From: JAJDFU01 sp964641965
GTDB taxonomy: Bacteria > Bacteroidota > Bacteroidia > Chitinophagales > Saprospiraceae
DNA: 64,000 nt
Reading direction: 5' to 3'
NCBI GenBank assembly: GCA_964641965.1
Contig: CAZXLD010000009.1
Coordinates: 47,697 to 111,696 of the forward strand
Part shown: in pieces, positions 39,896-50,442 of the stretch
Layout: each line of letters opens with the position of its first letter
Numbering within the stretch: position 1 is the first letter of the stretch
The notes under the pieces: generated by a model
Databases searched by the model: none
Seen by the model: only the letters and a program-made list of their open reading frames with translations
Told to the model about the DNA's origin: nothing
Made by a program: the position numbers and the translations under genes

Positions 39896-42800
39896 TTATT
39901 TCACTTTCACAAAGGGCTTAACCAGGTTGATGTCAGCACCTTGAATCCGTACATAATAGGTTCCGGCATTCAGGTTACCTGCATTAATCTCAACATCGAA
40001 CGTATTCACCGGTAGATTTTCAAAATAAACCATCTTACCGACCGGATCAAATACGCTTACGTTCAAAGCTTGTTTACTTGCCTCTGAAAGCTGTACCCGT
40101 AGAAGATCCCGAACCGGGTTAGGTAGGATGGAGAAGTCTAATAATCTGGCCCGAGCTCCTTCTTCGGTTAAGGACTGGTCCAAATCTGTATTTTCTTCTA
40201 AAACTGGAATTGACTGGACATCAAGAATCTCAGGCACATTGAACCTTAACATTGGTGCCAGTGGAGTCTCATCAGAGGAAAAGGACATGCCATTGCCGTA
40301 TCTCTGCTCCACAATCAAGGTTACAAATTCGCTTTCAGGAGCTTGCTCAACATCCAGATTCCAAACCATGGCCTTTCCATCAACCGGTTCTCTGGTAAGG
40401 CTACCGATCGCACGACCAACTTTCCGAGGCCGATTGGAGGGATGCAAGTTCACTTCTGTCCAGTTGGAATGGCTTCCCAGGTAAACTTCGGTTAATCCAG
40501 CGCCTGAATTTCCATTTAAATACATCACTAATTGAGCATTTACAATGGGACCATTAAGGGCTCGAAGGTCGAATTTGAGGTACGTAACACTTCTGTTATT
40601 GCTGATTTTTAGCGTTCGTCCATGGGGATTGGGGTTTTCCCCGTTCTCAAGATAGGTGGCGTCCAATAAATTAGCCGCCCCTTCTTGATTTCCAGCCACA
40701 ATCACACGCACAGAATCCGTATTGGAAAGTACAGGAAGGCCATTATCAGTCACGGTGAGAAGAAAGGTATATTCTCCAACGGGTAAGCTAACTGTAGGCG
40801 TGGCATCCGTTGAAATTTCTATGCCGCCCTGTTCCCAGGAGTAAGATAGGGTATTGTCAATATCCGGATCCGAAGAGCCGGTTCCGTCCAGCACTACAGA
40901 CTCTTGGCCGTTGTCATCTGCATCAATAACAATAATATCATCTCCGGCCTCTGCCATAGGGGGTTCATTTCCGGAAATGATAGTGACGACTACGGTGTCG
41001 GAGCCACTCTTAACCAGGGTTTCGTCATCATCCGTTACTGTAAGAATAATATTATGCACACCGACTGGTAAAATCACATCCGAGATGGCATCGGTGCCAA
41101 TAACCTGATTATTCAACATCCAGGAATAAGAAAGCGACCCACCGTCCGGATCGGAAGATGCGGTTCCATCCAAGGTAATTGTCTCGGTACCATCAATATC
41201 CAGGTCTTCAACCTCCTGATCAGGTCCTGCATCTGCCACGGGAGGCTGATTGCCTTCCAGCACAGTCACAACGACTGTATCTACAGCACTCTTTGGGTCG
41301 TTGGTATCCTGATCGGTTACCGTTAGTACCAAGGTATGCGTGCCGATTGGTAGCGTAACACTCGGACTTACTGTAGTCCCGACTTCAACACCGTTGAAGG
41401 TCCAGGCGTAAAGAAGGTTCCCTCCTTCGGGATCGGATGAGCCAGAACCATCCAAAACCACAATTTCATTTTCACCTAAATCCTGATCAAACACTTCCTG
41501 GTCAGGACCTGCATCCGCAACAGGGGGCTGATTGCCTGGCAGTACATTAACCAACACGGTATCTGTATCGCTCTTCGGATCAAAACTTACATCGGTCACG
41601 GTAAGCACAACTTCATTTAAACCTACTGGCAAAATAACTGTCGGGTTGACTGATGTTGCTATTTCCTGACCATTGAATGTCCAGGAATAGTTCAGGTCAT
41701 CTCCATTGGGGTCAGACGAATTAGTCCCATTCAGCACAACCCCTTCATCTCCCCCTAGATCTGTATCTACGGCAATTTTGTCCGATCCTGCATTAGCAAC
41801 CGGAGCGTCATTTGGTTCGAAAACTGATATAGTAACGGTTGAGGTATTACTCAGGGGTACGTCCCCATCATCGGTTACGCGAAGGGTTATCACATGGATA
41901 CCCAATGGCAAGGTAACCGTTGGGTTAATCACATTGGCGATGACCTCATCATCTAATGTCCAAGTGTAGAAAAGATCGTCATTGTCAGGATCAAAAGAGC
42001 CCGAACCGTCAAGGGTTACGTCTTCTGTTCCATTCTGATTCTCGTCTACCAGGATCTGGTCTTCTCCAGCATTCGCTATGGGCGCTGTATTTTGCGAACT
42101 ACCATCCACAATCAAAATGTTGAGGGTCTCTGTCCCCAACAGTTCACCTTGTCCCTGAGATTCGCTATACAAGGAGGCTTCAATGGAATAGGCCCCATTG
42201 TCAAATGGATATCCTACAAAATCTCCCGCTTTGTCGCCATATACGGCATAAGGGGCTCCCGACTCCGATTTGGTAAAATCGAAAGGACCCACAATATCGA
42301 ATACAACGCTTCCGACAGGCACCTCCGGGCGATAGTCAATGGCAAGGGAAAGGGGCTCATTGTCTTTGTTGATCACCTCTCCATTAAACAGGTTTCGGAT
42401 ATCAACATCTGTAGCTGCATTGATCAATACAAAATTGGTTCCCACCCCTCCTTGAGGAGACTCTACAATCACTCGAACTTCCTCTTTATCCGATAATCCG
42501 CCGCCACCAGTTTCCTGAACGGTCAGTTCATAAACATTAACGCCTGAATTTGCCGTTACCTGCGGTTTGGAACTATTGGATATAACCTGGCCGTTTTTGC
42601 GCCAGGTGTAGAAAAAGTTATCGCCATCCGGATCAAAGGAGCTGGACCCATCGAGGGTGACAGTCTCTGAACCATTGTTGTTAGTATCAAATAGCAAAGC
42701 GTCCGGGCCTGGGTTGGCTACAGGTGCGGAATTGATTCCTGGGTTATTGACGGTCCAATTAAAGGTCGTACTGCTTGACCGGATCGGGTTCCCGTTATCG

Positions 42801-43855
42801 GTTACCGTGACAGTAACTGAAAAGGTTTCGGATGGCCCGACGATCCTTTCTGATTCCGGATTGGTGAGCCTTTGAGCGGTAAAGGTAGGAATGTTAGTCC
42901 GGTACAAAACCATCCGATCAATTGCCTGAAAAGAAGAACGAGCCGAAAGCAGGATGTTGTAAAAGCCTGGTGAATCAAAACGAGCTAGTACCTCGTGTGC
43001 ATCATCATCGCTGGTAACTCCTCCGAATGACCAGTTATTTGAACTATTAAACACCTTAAACCAACCGTTTGCACTGTTCCCATTGGGAATACCTCCTTGA
43101 CAATCATTATCGTTCTGGTTGATCCCTTGCGGGCATATGATGCTAGCTCCACCATCTTGTGAACCGAAAAAAGCATCTGATTCAATTTTCAACCAGGTAT
43201 CGTTATGTTCAGAAATATTCGTTCCGTTCCCTACCTGAGTACGCCATTCAAAGCGATATACACCCGGATTATTGATGCGAATGGGGTACACAAGCAAACC
43301 ATTGCCAGGTGTACTCAGGAACTGTTGACCTTCCCAAATGATGTATTGGTCACCGGTAGCTTCTTCCGGATTATCCACATTCGGAGCAGAGATATTTGGA
43401 CCAGGACCAATTTCCCAGCTTCCTGTCAAGTCATTGACCGATTCCATCTCGATCACGATTAATCCACCTTCCTCTTGAAAGGTGCCCCGGTTGGCATTAA
43501 GCCCTTGGATCGTACCGGTGATTTGACCAGTATTGGGGTTAATGTTCAACCCATTTGGAAGCCCGGTAGCCTCGTATACTAAAACCTGGCCGGCATCGGG
43601 GTCAGTAGCTTCAATTTGGAGGTTTACACTCTGTCCAACATTATTATCTTGATTTCCAGGGTTCTGAACATTTGGTGCATTGTCAAACCAGTTGGCATCC
43701 AAGTTTGCCCAGTAGGCATCTTCAAAAATAAAACCTGAATAAGGGGTAATTGAGGCAGTGGGTTCCACATTCGGGAGGGACATACCCAGGCTGAATAAGC
43801 TTACAAGCAGAACTAAAAGGGAAGCTCGCCTCAGGGTCGAACGATTGGTACTCAT
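39896..43855 (-). CDS. Giant T9SS surface protein with six PKD repeats
   Basis: A 1319-aa protein. After a signal peptide (about 1-28) comes an Ig-like putative-cadherin domain (about 60-120, GLPNGLNINPNTGQITG) and a carbohydrate-binding-like domain (about 125-335). Six PKD-type domains follow (about 370-1060); five start N-x-x-P-x-A-x-A-G and all contain DGSGSxDPD-like loops. A DNRLRE/CBM96-like domain comes next (about 1075-1230, ATYLENGENPNPHGRTLKISNNRSVTYLKFDLRAL) and a T9SS sorting domain (about 1245-1319, FSILPNPVRDLLRVQL...GTYYVRIQGADINLVKPFVK). It is exported to the cell surface and probably binds or helps cleave a polysaccharide or matrix; no catalytic residues are clear. Confidence 0.88.
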   Translation of the reverse strand: MSTNRSTLRRASLLVLLVSLFSLGMSLPNVEPTASITPYSGFIFEDAYWANLDANWFDNAPNVQNPGNQDNNVGQSVNLQIEATDPDAGQVLVYEATGLPNGLNINPNTGQITGTIQGLNANRGTFQEEGGLIVIEMESVNDLTGSWEIGPGPNISAPNVDNPEEATGDQYIIWEGQQFLSTPGNGLLVYPIRINNPGVYRFEWRTQVGNGTNISEHNDTWLKIESDAFFGSQDGGASIICPQGINQNDNDCQGGIPNGNSANGWFKVFNSSNNWSFGGVTSDDDAHEVLARFDSPGFYNILLSARSSFQAIDRMVLYRTNIPTFTAQRLTNPESERIVGPSETFSVTVTVTDNGNPIRSSSTTFNWTVNNPGINSAPVANPGPDALLFDTNNNGSETVTLDGSSSFDPDGDNFFYTWRKNGQVISNSSKPQVTANSGVNVYELTVQETGGGGLSDKEEVRVIVESPQGGVGTNFVLINAATDVDIRNLFNGEVINKDNEPLSLAIDYRPEVPVGSVVFDIVGPFDFTKSESGAPYAVYGDKAGDFVGYPFDNGAYSIEASLYSESQGQGELLGTETLNILIVDGSSQNTAPIANAGEDQILVDENQNGTEDVTLDGSGSFDPDNDDLFYTWTLDDEVIANVINPTVTLPLGIHVITLRVTDDGDVPLSNTSTVTISVFEPNDAPVANAGSDKIAVDTDLGGDEGVVLNGTNSSDPNGDDLNYSWTFNGQEIATSVNPTVILPVGLNEVVLTVTDVSFDPKSDTDTVLVNVLPGNQPPVADAGPDQEVFDQDLGENEIVVLDGSGSSDPEGGNLLYAWTFNGVEVGTTVSPSVTLPIGTHTLVLTVTDQDTNDPKSAVDTVVVTVLEGNQPPVADAGPDQEVEDLDIDGTETITLDGTASSDPDGGSLSYSWMLNNQVIGTDAISDVILPVGVHNIILTVTDDDETLVKSGSDTVVVTIISGNEPPMAEAGDDIIVIDADDNGQESVVLDGTGSSDPDIDNTLSYSWEQGGIEISTDATPTVSLPVGEYTFLLTVTDNGLPVLSNTDSVRVIVAGNQEGAANLLDATYLENGENPNPHGRTLKISNNRSVTYLKFDLRALNGPIVNAQLVMYLNGNSGAGLTEVYLGSHSNWTEVNLHPSNRPRKVGRAIGSLTREPVDGKAMVWNLDVEQAPESEFVTLIVEQRYGNGMSFSSDETPLAPMLRFNVPEILDVQSIPVLEENTDLDQSLTEEGARARLLDFSILPNPVRDLLRVQLSEASKQALNVSVFDPVGKMVYFENLPVNTFDVEINAGNLNAGTYYVRIQGADINLVKPFVKVK

Positions 43856-44271
43856 GGTGTTATAAATTGTTTAGTTGGTTAGTAACTGTAATTTCATACT
43901 TAAATTGATTTCCGATTTTTCAAACCGGTATCTGATTCGTCAAAAGGAATACCCCGACTCTAATACATTGGTTTGACACTCACCTGATCAAAGCCTACTA
44001 AACGCTGTTTCGTTTTGATTTAAACTCGAAAAACGCGTGAAGCCTTAAGAATGGCAGGTTTACTGTCGTTTCCTCTCAACCTGTGTTCAAAAGAGACAGC
44101 TACATAAATAATGTACCGCACCTTTATTGGGATACAGGTCAGTTATTCAGATCGGTTCTTGAGCAATAACTATGGACCTAGAAACTGGCCCAGGAAAGAA
44201 ATTCTGTTAGTTAGGGCAGCATCATTTTTTATGGATGCTGCCCTACACAGGTTATTCAGGTAATTCCTACC
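43856..44271. other. Intergenic region between two giant surface-protein genes
   Basis: About 415 bp. It must hold the promoter of the 1319-aa gene, but I see no perfect TAnnTTTG near its start. Apart from the hairpin at 44212-44245 nothing else stands out. Confidence 0.5.
44212..44245. terminator. Perfect 12-bp inverted repeat after the 1942-aa gene
   Basis: TAGGGCAGCATC and GATGCTGCCCTA flank a 10-nt A/T loop. It lies 27 bp past the stop of the gene at 44272. There is no T-run after it on either strand, so it may slow decay or end transcription with a factor instead of acting as a classical terminator. Confidence 0.55.
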
Positions 44272-47200
44272 CTACTTCTTAATGAAGGATTGAGAAGGAT
44301 AGACATATGATTCTGAGATCAATTGTAAATAATATACCCCGGATGGTAAGTTCAGTCCATTCAGGTCTAAGTTGAACTGGCCATTAGTACCCACCAGGTT
44401 CGTGTTAGCCTGATGAATGGTTTGCCCATTAAAGTTGACCAATCGGAGGCGGATTCGTTCTCCTGATTTTCCTTTCACCATCACATTCAACCGATCCGAA
44501 GCCGGATTAGGGAACACCTGGATATCCCGCAGAATTCCAAGCGGATCAAAGACACTGGTTGTCAAAGATGGAATCAAAATGAACGGCTCGGCATCTGCAA
44601 GCACAGAAGAGTCGCCCAGTAATATGTCACTGGCCACGTCTTCACCCAAGAAGCTGATATTGGTAGTATCGGATGTGATTACCGTAAAGCTTATGGTAAC
44701 CAGATCAATCGTGCCAGAAAGGGTGCCTGAAGCTTTAGTCCCCTCGTATTCTAGGGTACCCTGGGTATTATCATAAGTCAAGGGTGTGGTAACAACATCC
44801 AGGTCCGATCCCAAATCAAAGCCCAGGATTTGCAATACGTCTTTATTGTATTCCAAATTTAGAGCTACCGTATTGAAAGGCTGCGTTCCGGCTTTTACCT
44901 GAACCGTTACATCAAACACACTTCCGTTCGTAAATGGATAATCTCCGTCAATGACTTTGTCGAACACCACTACATCAACGATCGCAAAGCTATCTGAACC
45001 GCTGCAATTTTGGTCAATGAGGTCATTAACGATTTCAGTAGCATCTGGATTAATTGAACCTAAATTATCGTTGCAATCCAGATTATTGGCAACAAACCCT
45101 TGAGGTGCTGAACAGCCTTGGGTAGTGGAATCTATAGTTCCATAACCATCGTTATCTCCATCATACCAGAAGGTGAATAGTTCTTGAGATGGGTTAAAAT
45201 TATCCGGGCAATTGTCTTGTTCATCCGGAATACCATCGCCGTCCTTGTCTCCGGGTAGGAAACGGAGGATTAACAAGTTGGAAAGTTCGCCGACTACGCT
45301 GCTCGCACTGCTGTACGCAATCTCGCTCTGTTTGGCTACAAAGTAATTTACCCCCCCGATTCCATCCAACTGGTCGTTGGAGGATGGGAAGAGCGATAAT
45401 TCAATTTCTCCTTCCCCATTGGCATCCAACTGTACAGTATACAGATTGCGATTGAGGGCCTGATTAGCATAAAAAACGGTGTCAGATACGTTGAATGGCT
45501 CCTGATCCTTTGAATTCAGATCTGCATTGATTTGTAGCAGGGCCACATATTGGTTGGGATCCCCGGTGATCTTGATCGTCTGAACAATATTATCCACCGT
45601 ATCAGCAGGTTCAGCAATTCCGTCTACACTGATAACCGGAGCATTAATAACCTCTTCCAACAAATTTGCACGTCCACCACCCAGGCTTCCATCTTCAAAA
45701 ATGGTACCTGAAACCGTCGTTCCATCTTCAAAATTTGCGGTAACGGTTGCTCCTACAAGCTCAAGACCTGATATTTTACCCGGACCGGAGGCATCGGTAA
45801 GCCCTTGAATACTGTTTGGATCAATATCCAGCGAAAATTGTAGCGAATCTCCTGGATCAAAGCTGGTAAATTGTAGTTCCAATTCTCGGAATCCATTTTG
45901 GAAGGGCACCTTGTAGGGGTCAACACACACATCCAGGAAGAACTGGAGGCCAGTCAGACCGGAAGTGGGTGAAAAGACATTGAAACACTGTCCGGCTCCA
46001 TCTCCTGCCGCACCTGTTGGATCGAAAACCAGGTCGGGGAAAACAGCCGTGGAAAGATCGAAAGTCAAGGAAGTGATCTTTTCGGTAGCAGCATTATTCC
46101 AGATGGTTACATTGGTAGATGCTCCAGAAATGTCAGCATCGATTGGACTATTTGGAGTAATGGAAACCACGGCCTCGGTTACTTTGGTTTGTATCTGCCA
46201 CTTAAACGTATCCGCCACGATCTCGGAGGAGGGTTTGTCAGCTGTGACGATCACAGTATATATTCCATCACTATTTGGACCTCCATTTTCCGCTCCCTCT
46301 GCTACCGTGCCACCTACTAGTCCGATCATAGGATCTAGCATGGAAATTCCTGCCGGCTGACCACTGATGGCGTAGGTGAAGTTCTCATTTGAATTGCCGC
46401 CCACAGCGGTAAGATCAAGGTCCACCTGATCACCTATCCGGTTGAATTGATCCGGAACAGGAACAAAGGTCAGCGGAGCGTCTCCGTCTTGGCCCAATAT
46501 TTCAATACCGCAAACCAATGGGTTTTGGACCGGTCCGTGGATAAACCGAATATTCAAGCTTCCGTCCGTCACTGTCGTTGAATAGGATACCAGCCCGCCC
46601 GTTTCGTGTCCAAACAATTCTACAATATCAATATCGGTAAGCGCTGCCGGAATTACATCTTCCACCTCCACGGAGAAGACGCGTTCGCCTTCCTCAGAAG
46701 TCCCGCTGAATCCATTTGCAAAGTAGAGGCGAATTTGATAGTTGCCAGGCTCTACCGGGAAAGCATACTCCATTTCATTGCCGCCAGGTCCATCTGAGCG
46801 CTCGGTATCGAATATGCTTTTAGGTACGATATTGGTATCTACACTCTCATCGTAATTCGTTATTTCAAAAGAGTTGGTACCATTCGTCCCAGGTTCTATG
46901 AGGTACTGTGAATTATTAGGACCGGTATCTTCTCCCCAATCCATTTCATCATCAAGCGCTGCTACTTGTGGCCCTCCAGAATTGACCCGGAAAAGAACCA
47001 GAGAGGCAGCCAGCACATTAATTTCAAATTCATCTTCTACAAATAAGCCATCCGGATCTGTTGCTCGGATTACTACGGTGGTCGTACCTCCCGAGGGTGG
47101 GAAGATAACCTGTAGGGTATCGCCTTCAATGGTAACCTGAACCGCTGGATTCAAATTACTTTCAACGGTGAACGTAAGGCTGTCTACGCCAGAATTATCG

Positions 47201-50100
47201 GTGAAATATTTGACGAGGTTATCTGTATAAACCGGATCTCCAATCAGTCCGTTGACATTGGGTAGGGATTGCACTAAGGCTGGTTGCTCCGCCAAAACAT
47301 TCAAAAAGCCCCAAGTGGCTTCCACTTCTTTGCCGGCTTCGTTGGATGAACCAATCAGTCCAACTGCAAGTGGCTCATTGCTTTCCTGCACGGCATCCAA
47401 GACGGCCCCCTCCAAATCAATCGTTCCGATGGAATACACCGTAGGTTCACTGACTGTAGTGGTATTGAATTTATACATTCCTTCCACAGAACCGTCTACC
47501 GGGTCGACTACAAAAATGAAATTGATATTCTGGATGGTGCTCTTGTCAATTGGGAAAGAAGCAGTCAACATTTCAACCTCCGAATCGTCTACTTCCAGCA
47601 TCATTTGCAAACCCGTTGGAGTTGCTACGAATTGAAGGAAATTAGATTGGGTTCCATCGCCTATGGAAATCCCTATCTCCCCATTGGTCGCATTATCGCC
47701 AAACAGCTGGATAGATTGCTGGAAATTATCCATCCTGGATTCTACTACGAACATCCCAGTGCTCTCGTCAACATTAACTCCATATTGGAGTCCTTTATCC
47801 TGATTGTTGGAATTGCCTTTGGCTGTACCTTCAGTCATGTGTTGCGTGATACTTCCAATTGCTCCACCCAATTTATCATTCGGATTTGGTCCCAGCGATT
47901 CACCTCCTTCTCCGCGCTTATCCGTCCAGTCCAACCAGTTTGCACCTTCGTCTCCATTATTCATAAAACCGGTCAGCCCCAGGTTGAAGTAACCACCTAG
48001 TCCACCTTCAGAAAGCAAGGTATTTTCTACTGGTAAATCAAAAGGTGCTCCAAGCTGGAAGGGATCGTCCGCATCATCAATACCATCCGCATCATCATCA
48101 GAATCGTTAAGATCGGATACAAAGTCTATATCAAAATCATTAGGACGAGAAGAGGCTTTGCAAACCTCTGTATTATTATCTACTTCATCCTTGTTGAAGT
48201 ACCCATCATTATCGGAATCAATGGTTGGGCTATCGTATTCAGGGTCTTCAGGAGTAACCTCGCAGGTGACCACATCAATCGGCTCCAGTACCTGAATTAG
48301 TGCAGTCAGACTGGCCAACCAAATAGTACCTGGAAATGGATCATCATCTGAATTACAAGTGACACCCAATGGATTTCCTGCCAAACCAGTAGCGAAGCTC
48401 TGATTCAGAGAATCAAGCTGGCCCTGCGAGTTTAAGATCAACCGATGTAAAAACCCACCGCTTCTTCCTGCGATCAGATTTCCTTTCATCGCTCCGCCGA
48501 AATTGGAGGCTGTATACTCATCAATACCGTTTGTATTGGTTTCCCAAGCAGTTACCAGTTCGTCATCCGGCCCATCCGGGTTTGGTAAATTAGGCAGTCT
48601 GTAGTCCCCTTCACGGACATCGGCCATAGAAACCGGAACAGGCGGCCAGTCAGCAGGTAAGGCCTTCATAGGATCTGCGGCTTCTCCAGTGCCATTAGGG
48701 TCGTAAGGAACCGTCCGGAACCAGTCATCCGTATATCCATTTCCGTTTGAGTCTCCAGGGTCTGAAGAGTGTGGCCCGCGGGTAAAAAGGCCGGCACCAA
48801 CCGGATTGGCGCGCACAGGGGTTGGATGACCTCCATAGAAAGCGCCCCATGTATACTGCGTAATGTCGAATGTGATCAAACTCAAGTGATCCAGATTGTT
48901 CACCGGCAGTTCTCCGTTGTCCGGGTCGCCTCCTCCAGGCTCCCCTACTCGATAGTTGTTATTTGCGTTGGGCGTGCCTTCATTTTCCGGATAACCACCC
49001 CAGTTCTCATTCGCTCCATTGTCAGTAGCATATACAGCACCCGATTCGGTTAATACGAGGTCATAGGTATTGCGGTAACCACCGGAGAAGATCTGGACGG
49101 GTCCGTTCTCTACCAACTTAGCCTGGTTCAATCCGTCATTACCGCCCCAGGGATCATTGATGTCGATCCCATCATAACCCTGTGCATTCGGATCCTCAAT
49201 ACCATTGGCGTTTTCCCGGGTGGGGTCATCCAAGGTGGGCAGGTCATAAATGTATTTTCTTCCGTTGTCAGTTTTGATTGGCATTCCCTCCAGGGCAGTC
49301 AAATCAGCGATCAGCACCGCCGAGGAAAGGGCGTATTCCGTACTCCAGGCAAAGTGGCTGGAAGGGGACCCTCCGTTCGTATTTCCACCGCTACAAATTA
49401 AAAGGTAATCTTTGCCGTCAAGCGTTACAAATTCCATTCCGTTGGTAGCGTGGTTTTCTTCAGAACGAGGTAATCCCCGAATGATATCTACCACATCCCA
49501 GCTGGTTCCATTCCAGGTCAGCCTTGTAATGACACCAGAGTTGGTATCCAGGTTCTTATCCTCCCCTGCATCACCTATCCTGGCATCGCTGGAAGCGACA
49601 TAAATAACCGGATTGGCCGGTGTGCCCACAACAGTGATACCGGTAGCTTCCCGGAAGTTCTGTCCCAAGGGGTCTACATAGGAAGATCCATCGTCGTTGT
49701 GGTTGGGGATGTTTTTGACATCGTCCAACTGTACACTTTCGGTAATTAAATACCTGTCCTCGCCATTGAGGACTGTACGATCGATCGTGAGGATAAAAAT
49801 TTCGCCGGCCAAAGAAAGGTAATAGAGCTTACCATCCGGACCAAACTCAAGAGCAGTCCCCTGAATATTGTTGTCTAGACTGATTCCTGCCCCAACTGTA
49901 CCTGCCAGGTTGGTGATTCTAAAGTCAACGATTTGAGCCGGTAGACTCAGGGTAGTGAACAATAGACCTAGCAGGAAGGATGAAGTCCACTTGAGTAGCC
50001 TGCCAGCCATTTGGACACTACCGGATTCCGCTTGAAAACGACTGCTTACCGTTTTTTGCGAAAGTCCGAATTGAGTGTGTTGTTGTAAGTTTGAATTCAT
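44272..50100 (-). CDS. Giant T9SS surface protein: propeller, malectin, Ig-like, cohesin-like
   Basis: About 1942 aa from ATG at 50100 (MNSNLQQHTQ; a later Met, MAGRLLKWTSSFLLGLL, may be the real start of the signal peptide). The first 600 residues form a beta-propeller-like region (TALEFGPDGKLYYLSLAGEIFIL, ...TYDLVLTESGAVYATDNG), then a calcium-binding thrombospondin-3-like stretch (DSDNDGYFNKDEVDNNTE...DADGIDDADD) and a lectin-like domain. A malectin domain follows (LVLFRVNSGGPQVAALDDEMDWGEDTG), then an Ig-like domain. Near the end come TSP3/MopE-like repeats (GDKDGDGIPDEQDNCPDN; WYDGDNDGYGTIDSTTQGC), a cohesin-like domain and a T9SS tail (ILRDIQVFPNPASDRLNVMVKGKSGERIRL). It is a paralogue of the gene at 52903-57888. 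Confidence 0.87.
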   Translation of the reverse strand: MNSNLQQHTQFGLSQKTVSSRFQAESGSVQMAGRLLKWTSSFLLGLLFTTLSLPAQIVDFRITNLAGTVGAGISLDNNIQGTALEFGPDGKLYYLSLAGEIFILTIDRTVLNGEDRYLITESVQLDDVKNIPNHNDDGSSYVDPLGQNFREATGITVVGTPANPVIYVASSDARIGDAGEDKNLDTNSGVITRLTWNGTSWDVVDIIRGLPRSEENHATNGMEFVTLDGKDYLLICSGGNTNGGSPSSHFAWSTEYALSSAVLIADLTALEGMPIKTDNGRKYIYDLPTLDDPTRENANGIEDPNAQGYDGIDINDPWGGNDGLNQAKLVENGPVQIFSGGYRNTYDLVLTESGAVYATDNGANENWGGYPENEGTPNANNNYRVGEPGGGDPDNGELPVNNLDHLSLITFDITQYTWGAFYGGHPTPVRANPVGAGLFTRGPHSSDPGDSNGNGYTDDWFRTVPYDPNGTGEAADPMKALPADWPPVPVSMADVREGDYRLPNLPNPDGPDDELVTAWETNTNGIDEYTASNFGGAMKGNLIAGRSGGFLHRLILNSQGQLDSLNQSFATGLAGNPLGVTCNSDDDPFPGTIWLASLTALIQVLEPIDVVTCEVTPEDPEYDSPTIDSDNDGYFNKDEVDNNTEVCKASSRPNDFDIDFVSDLNDSDDDADGIDDADDPFQLGAPFDLPVENTLLSEGGLGGYFNLGLTGFMNNGDEGANWLDWTDKRGEGGESLGPNPNDKLGGAIGSITQHMTEGTAKGNSNNQDKGLQYGVNVDESTGMFVVESRMDNFQQSIQLFGDNATNGEIGISIGDGTQSNFLQFVATPTGLQMMLEVDDSEVEMLTASFPIDKSTIQNINFIFVVDPVDGSVEGMYKFNTTTVSEPTVYSIGTIDLEGAVLDAVQESNEPLAVGLIGSSNEAGKEVEATWGFLNVLAEQPALVQSLPNVNGLIGDPVYTDNLVKYFTDNSGVDSLTFTVESNLNPAVQVTIEGDTLQVIFPPSGGTTTVVIRATDPDGLFVEDEFEINVLAASLVLFRVNSGGPQVAALDDEMDWGEDTGPNNSQYLIEPGTNGTNSFEITNYDESVDTNIVPKSIFDTERSDGPGGNEMEYAFPVEPGNYQIRLYFANGFSGTSEEGERVFSVEVEDVIPAALTDIDIVELFGHETGGLVSYSTTVTDGSLNIRFIHGPVQNPLVCGIEILGQDGDAPLTFVPVPDQFNRIGDQVDLDLTAVGGNSNENFTYAISGQPAGISMLDPMIGLVGGTVAEGAENGGPNSDGIYTVIVTADKPSSEIVADTFKWQIQTKVTEAVVSITPNSPIDADISGASTNVTIWNNAATEKITSLTFDLSTAVFPDLVFDPTGAAGDGAGQCFNVFSPTSGLTGLQFFLDVCVDPYKVPFQNGFRELELQFTSFDPGDSLQFSLDIDPNSIQGLTDASGPGKISGLELVGATVTANFEDGTTVSGTIFEDGSLGGGRANLLEEVINAPVISVDGIAEPADTVDNIVQTIKITGDPNQYVALLQINADLNSKDQEPFNVSDTVFYANQALNRNLYTVQLDANGEGEIELSLFPSSNDQLDGIGGVNYFVAKQSEIAYSSASSVVGELSNLLILRFLPGDKDGDGIPDEQDNCPDNFNPSQELFTFWYDGDNDGYGTIDSTTQGCSAPQGFVANNLDCNDNLGSINPDATEIVNDLIDQNCSGSDSFAIVDVVVFDKVIDGDYPFTNGSVFDVTVQVKAGTQPFNTVALNLEYNKDVLQILGFDLGSDLDVVTTPLTYDNTQGTLEYEGTKASGTLSGTIDLVTISFTVITSDTTNISFLGEDVASDILLGDSSVLADAEPFILIPSLTTSVFDPLGILRDIQVFPNPASDRLNVMVKGKSGERIRLRLVNFNGQTIHQANTNLVGTNGQFNLDLNGLNLPSGVYYLQLISESYVYPSQSFIKK

Positions 50101-50442
50101 GGGAAAAAACATTTGAAGCGTAAAGCGTACTGGGTTGAATGAGCACATTGTTTTTCTTGACATTAGTTGGTTTCCAAAATCAAATCTATCCAGCCCAATC
50201 CTAGTGCACATCCAATGAAGATGCAGTAAAAAGGGAAGGCTGTCTTTGGGCCAGTGTACTGGCCCGTTGGTCGATTTAAAAGGAATATGCTGGAATGTAC
50301 CACCATGTATAAATCAATCTTAATAATGGTTAGTACAGTAGAGTCCCCTCGGATAGTTAGGCCAAATGTAAGCTTTCTAGAAATCACGCAATCCGACGAT
50401 TTAGACAAAAGCCGAAATCTGACAACTACTTAACGCATTGTT
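50101..50442. other. Non-coding interval before the 1942-aa gene
   Basis: About 340 bp. A short frame at 50163-50408 (minus) lacks coding character and homology and is left out. No repeat or RNA gene is seen; the promoter of the giant gene should be here. Confidence 0.45.

Noticed and set aside
40128..43462. Plus-strand frames opposite the PKD-repeat gene
   Set aside because: Serine-rich mirror frames caused by the repeat composition on the other strand.
50163..50408. 81-aa minus-strand frame before the 1942-aa gene
   Set aside because: No signal, domain or codon bias; it overlaps the expected promoter region.
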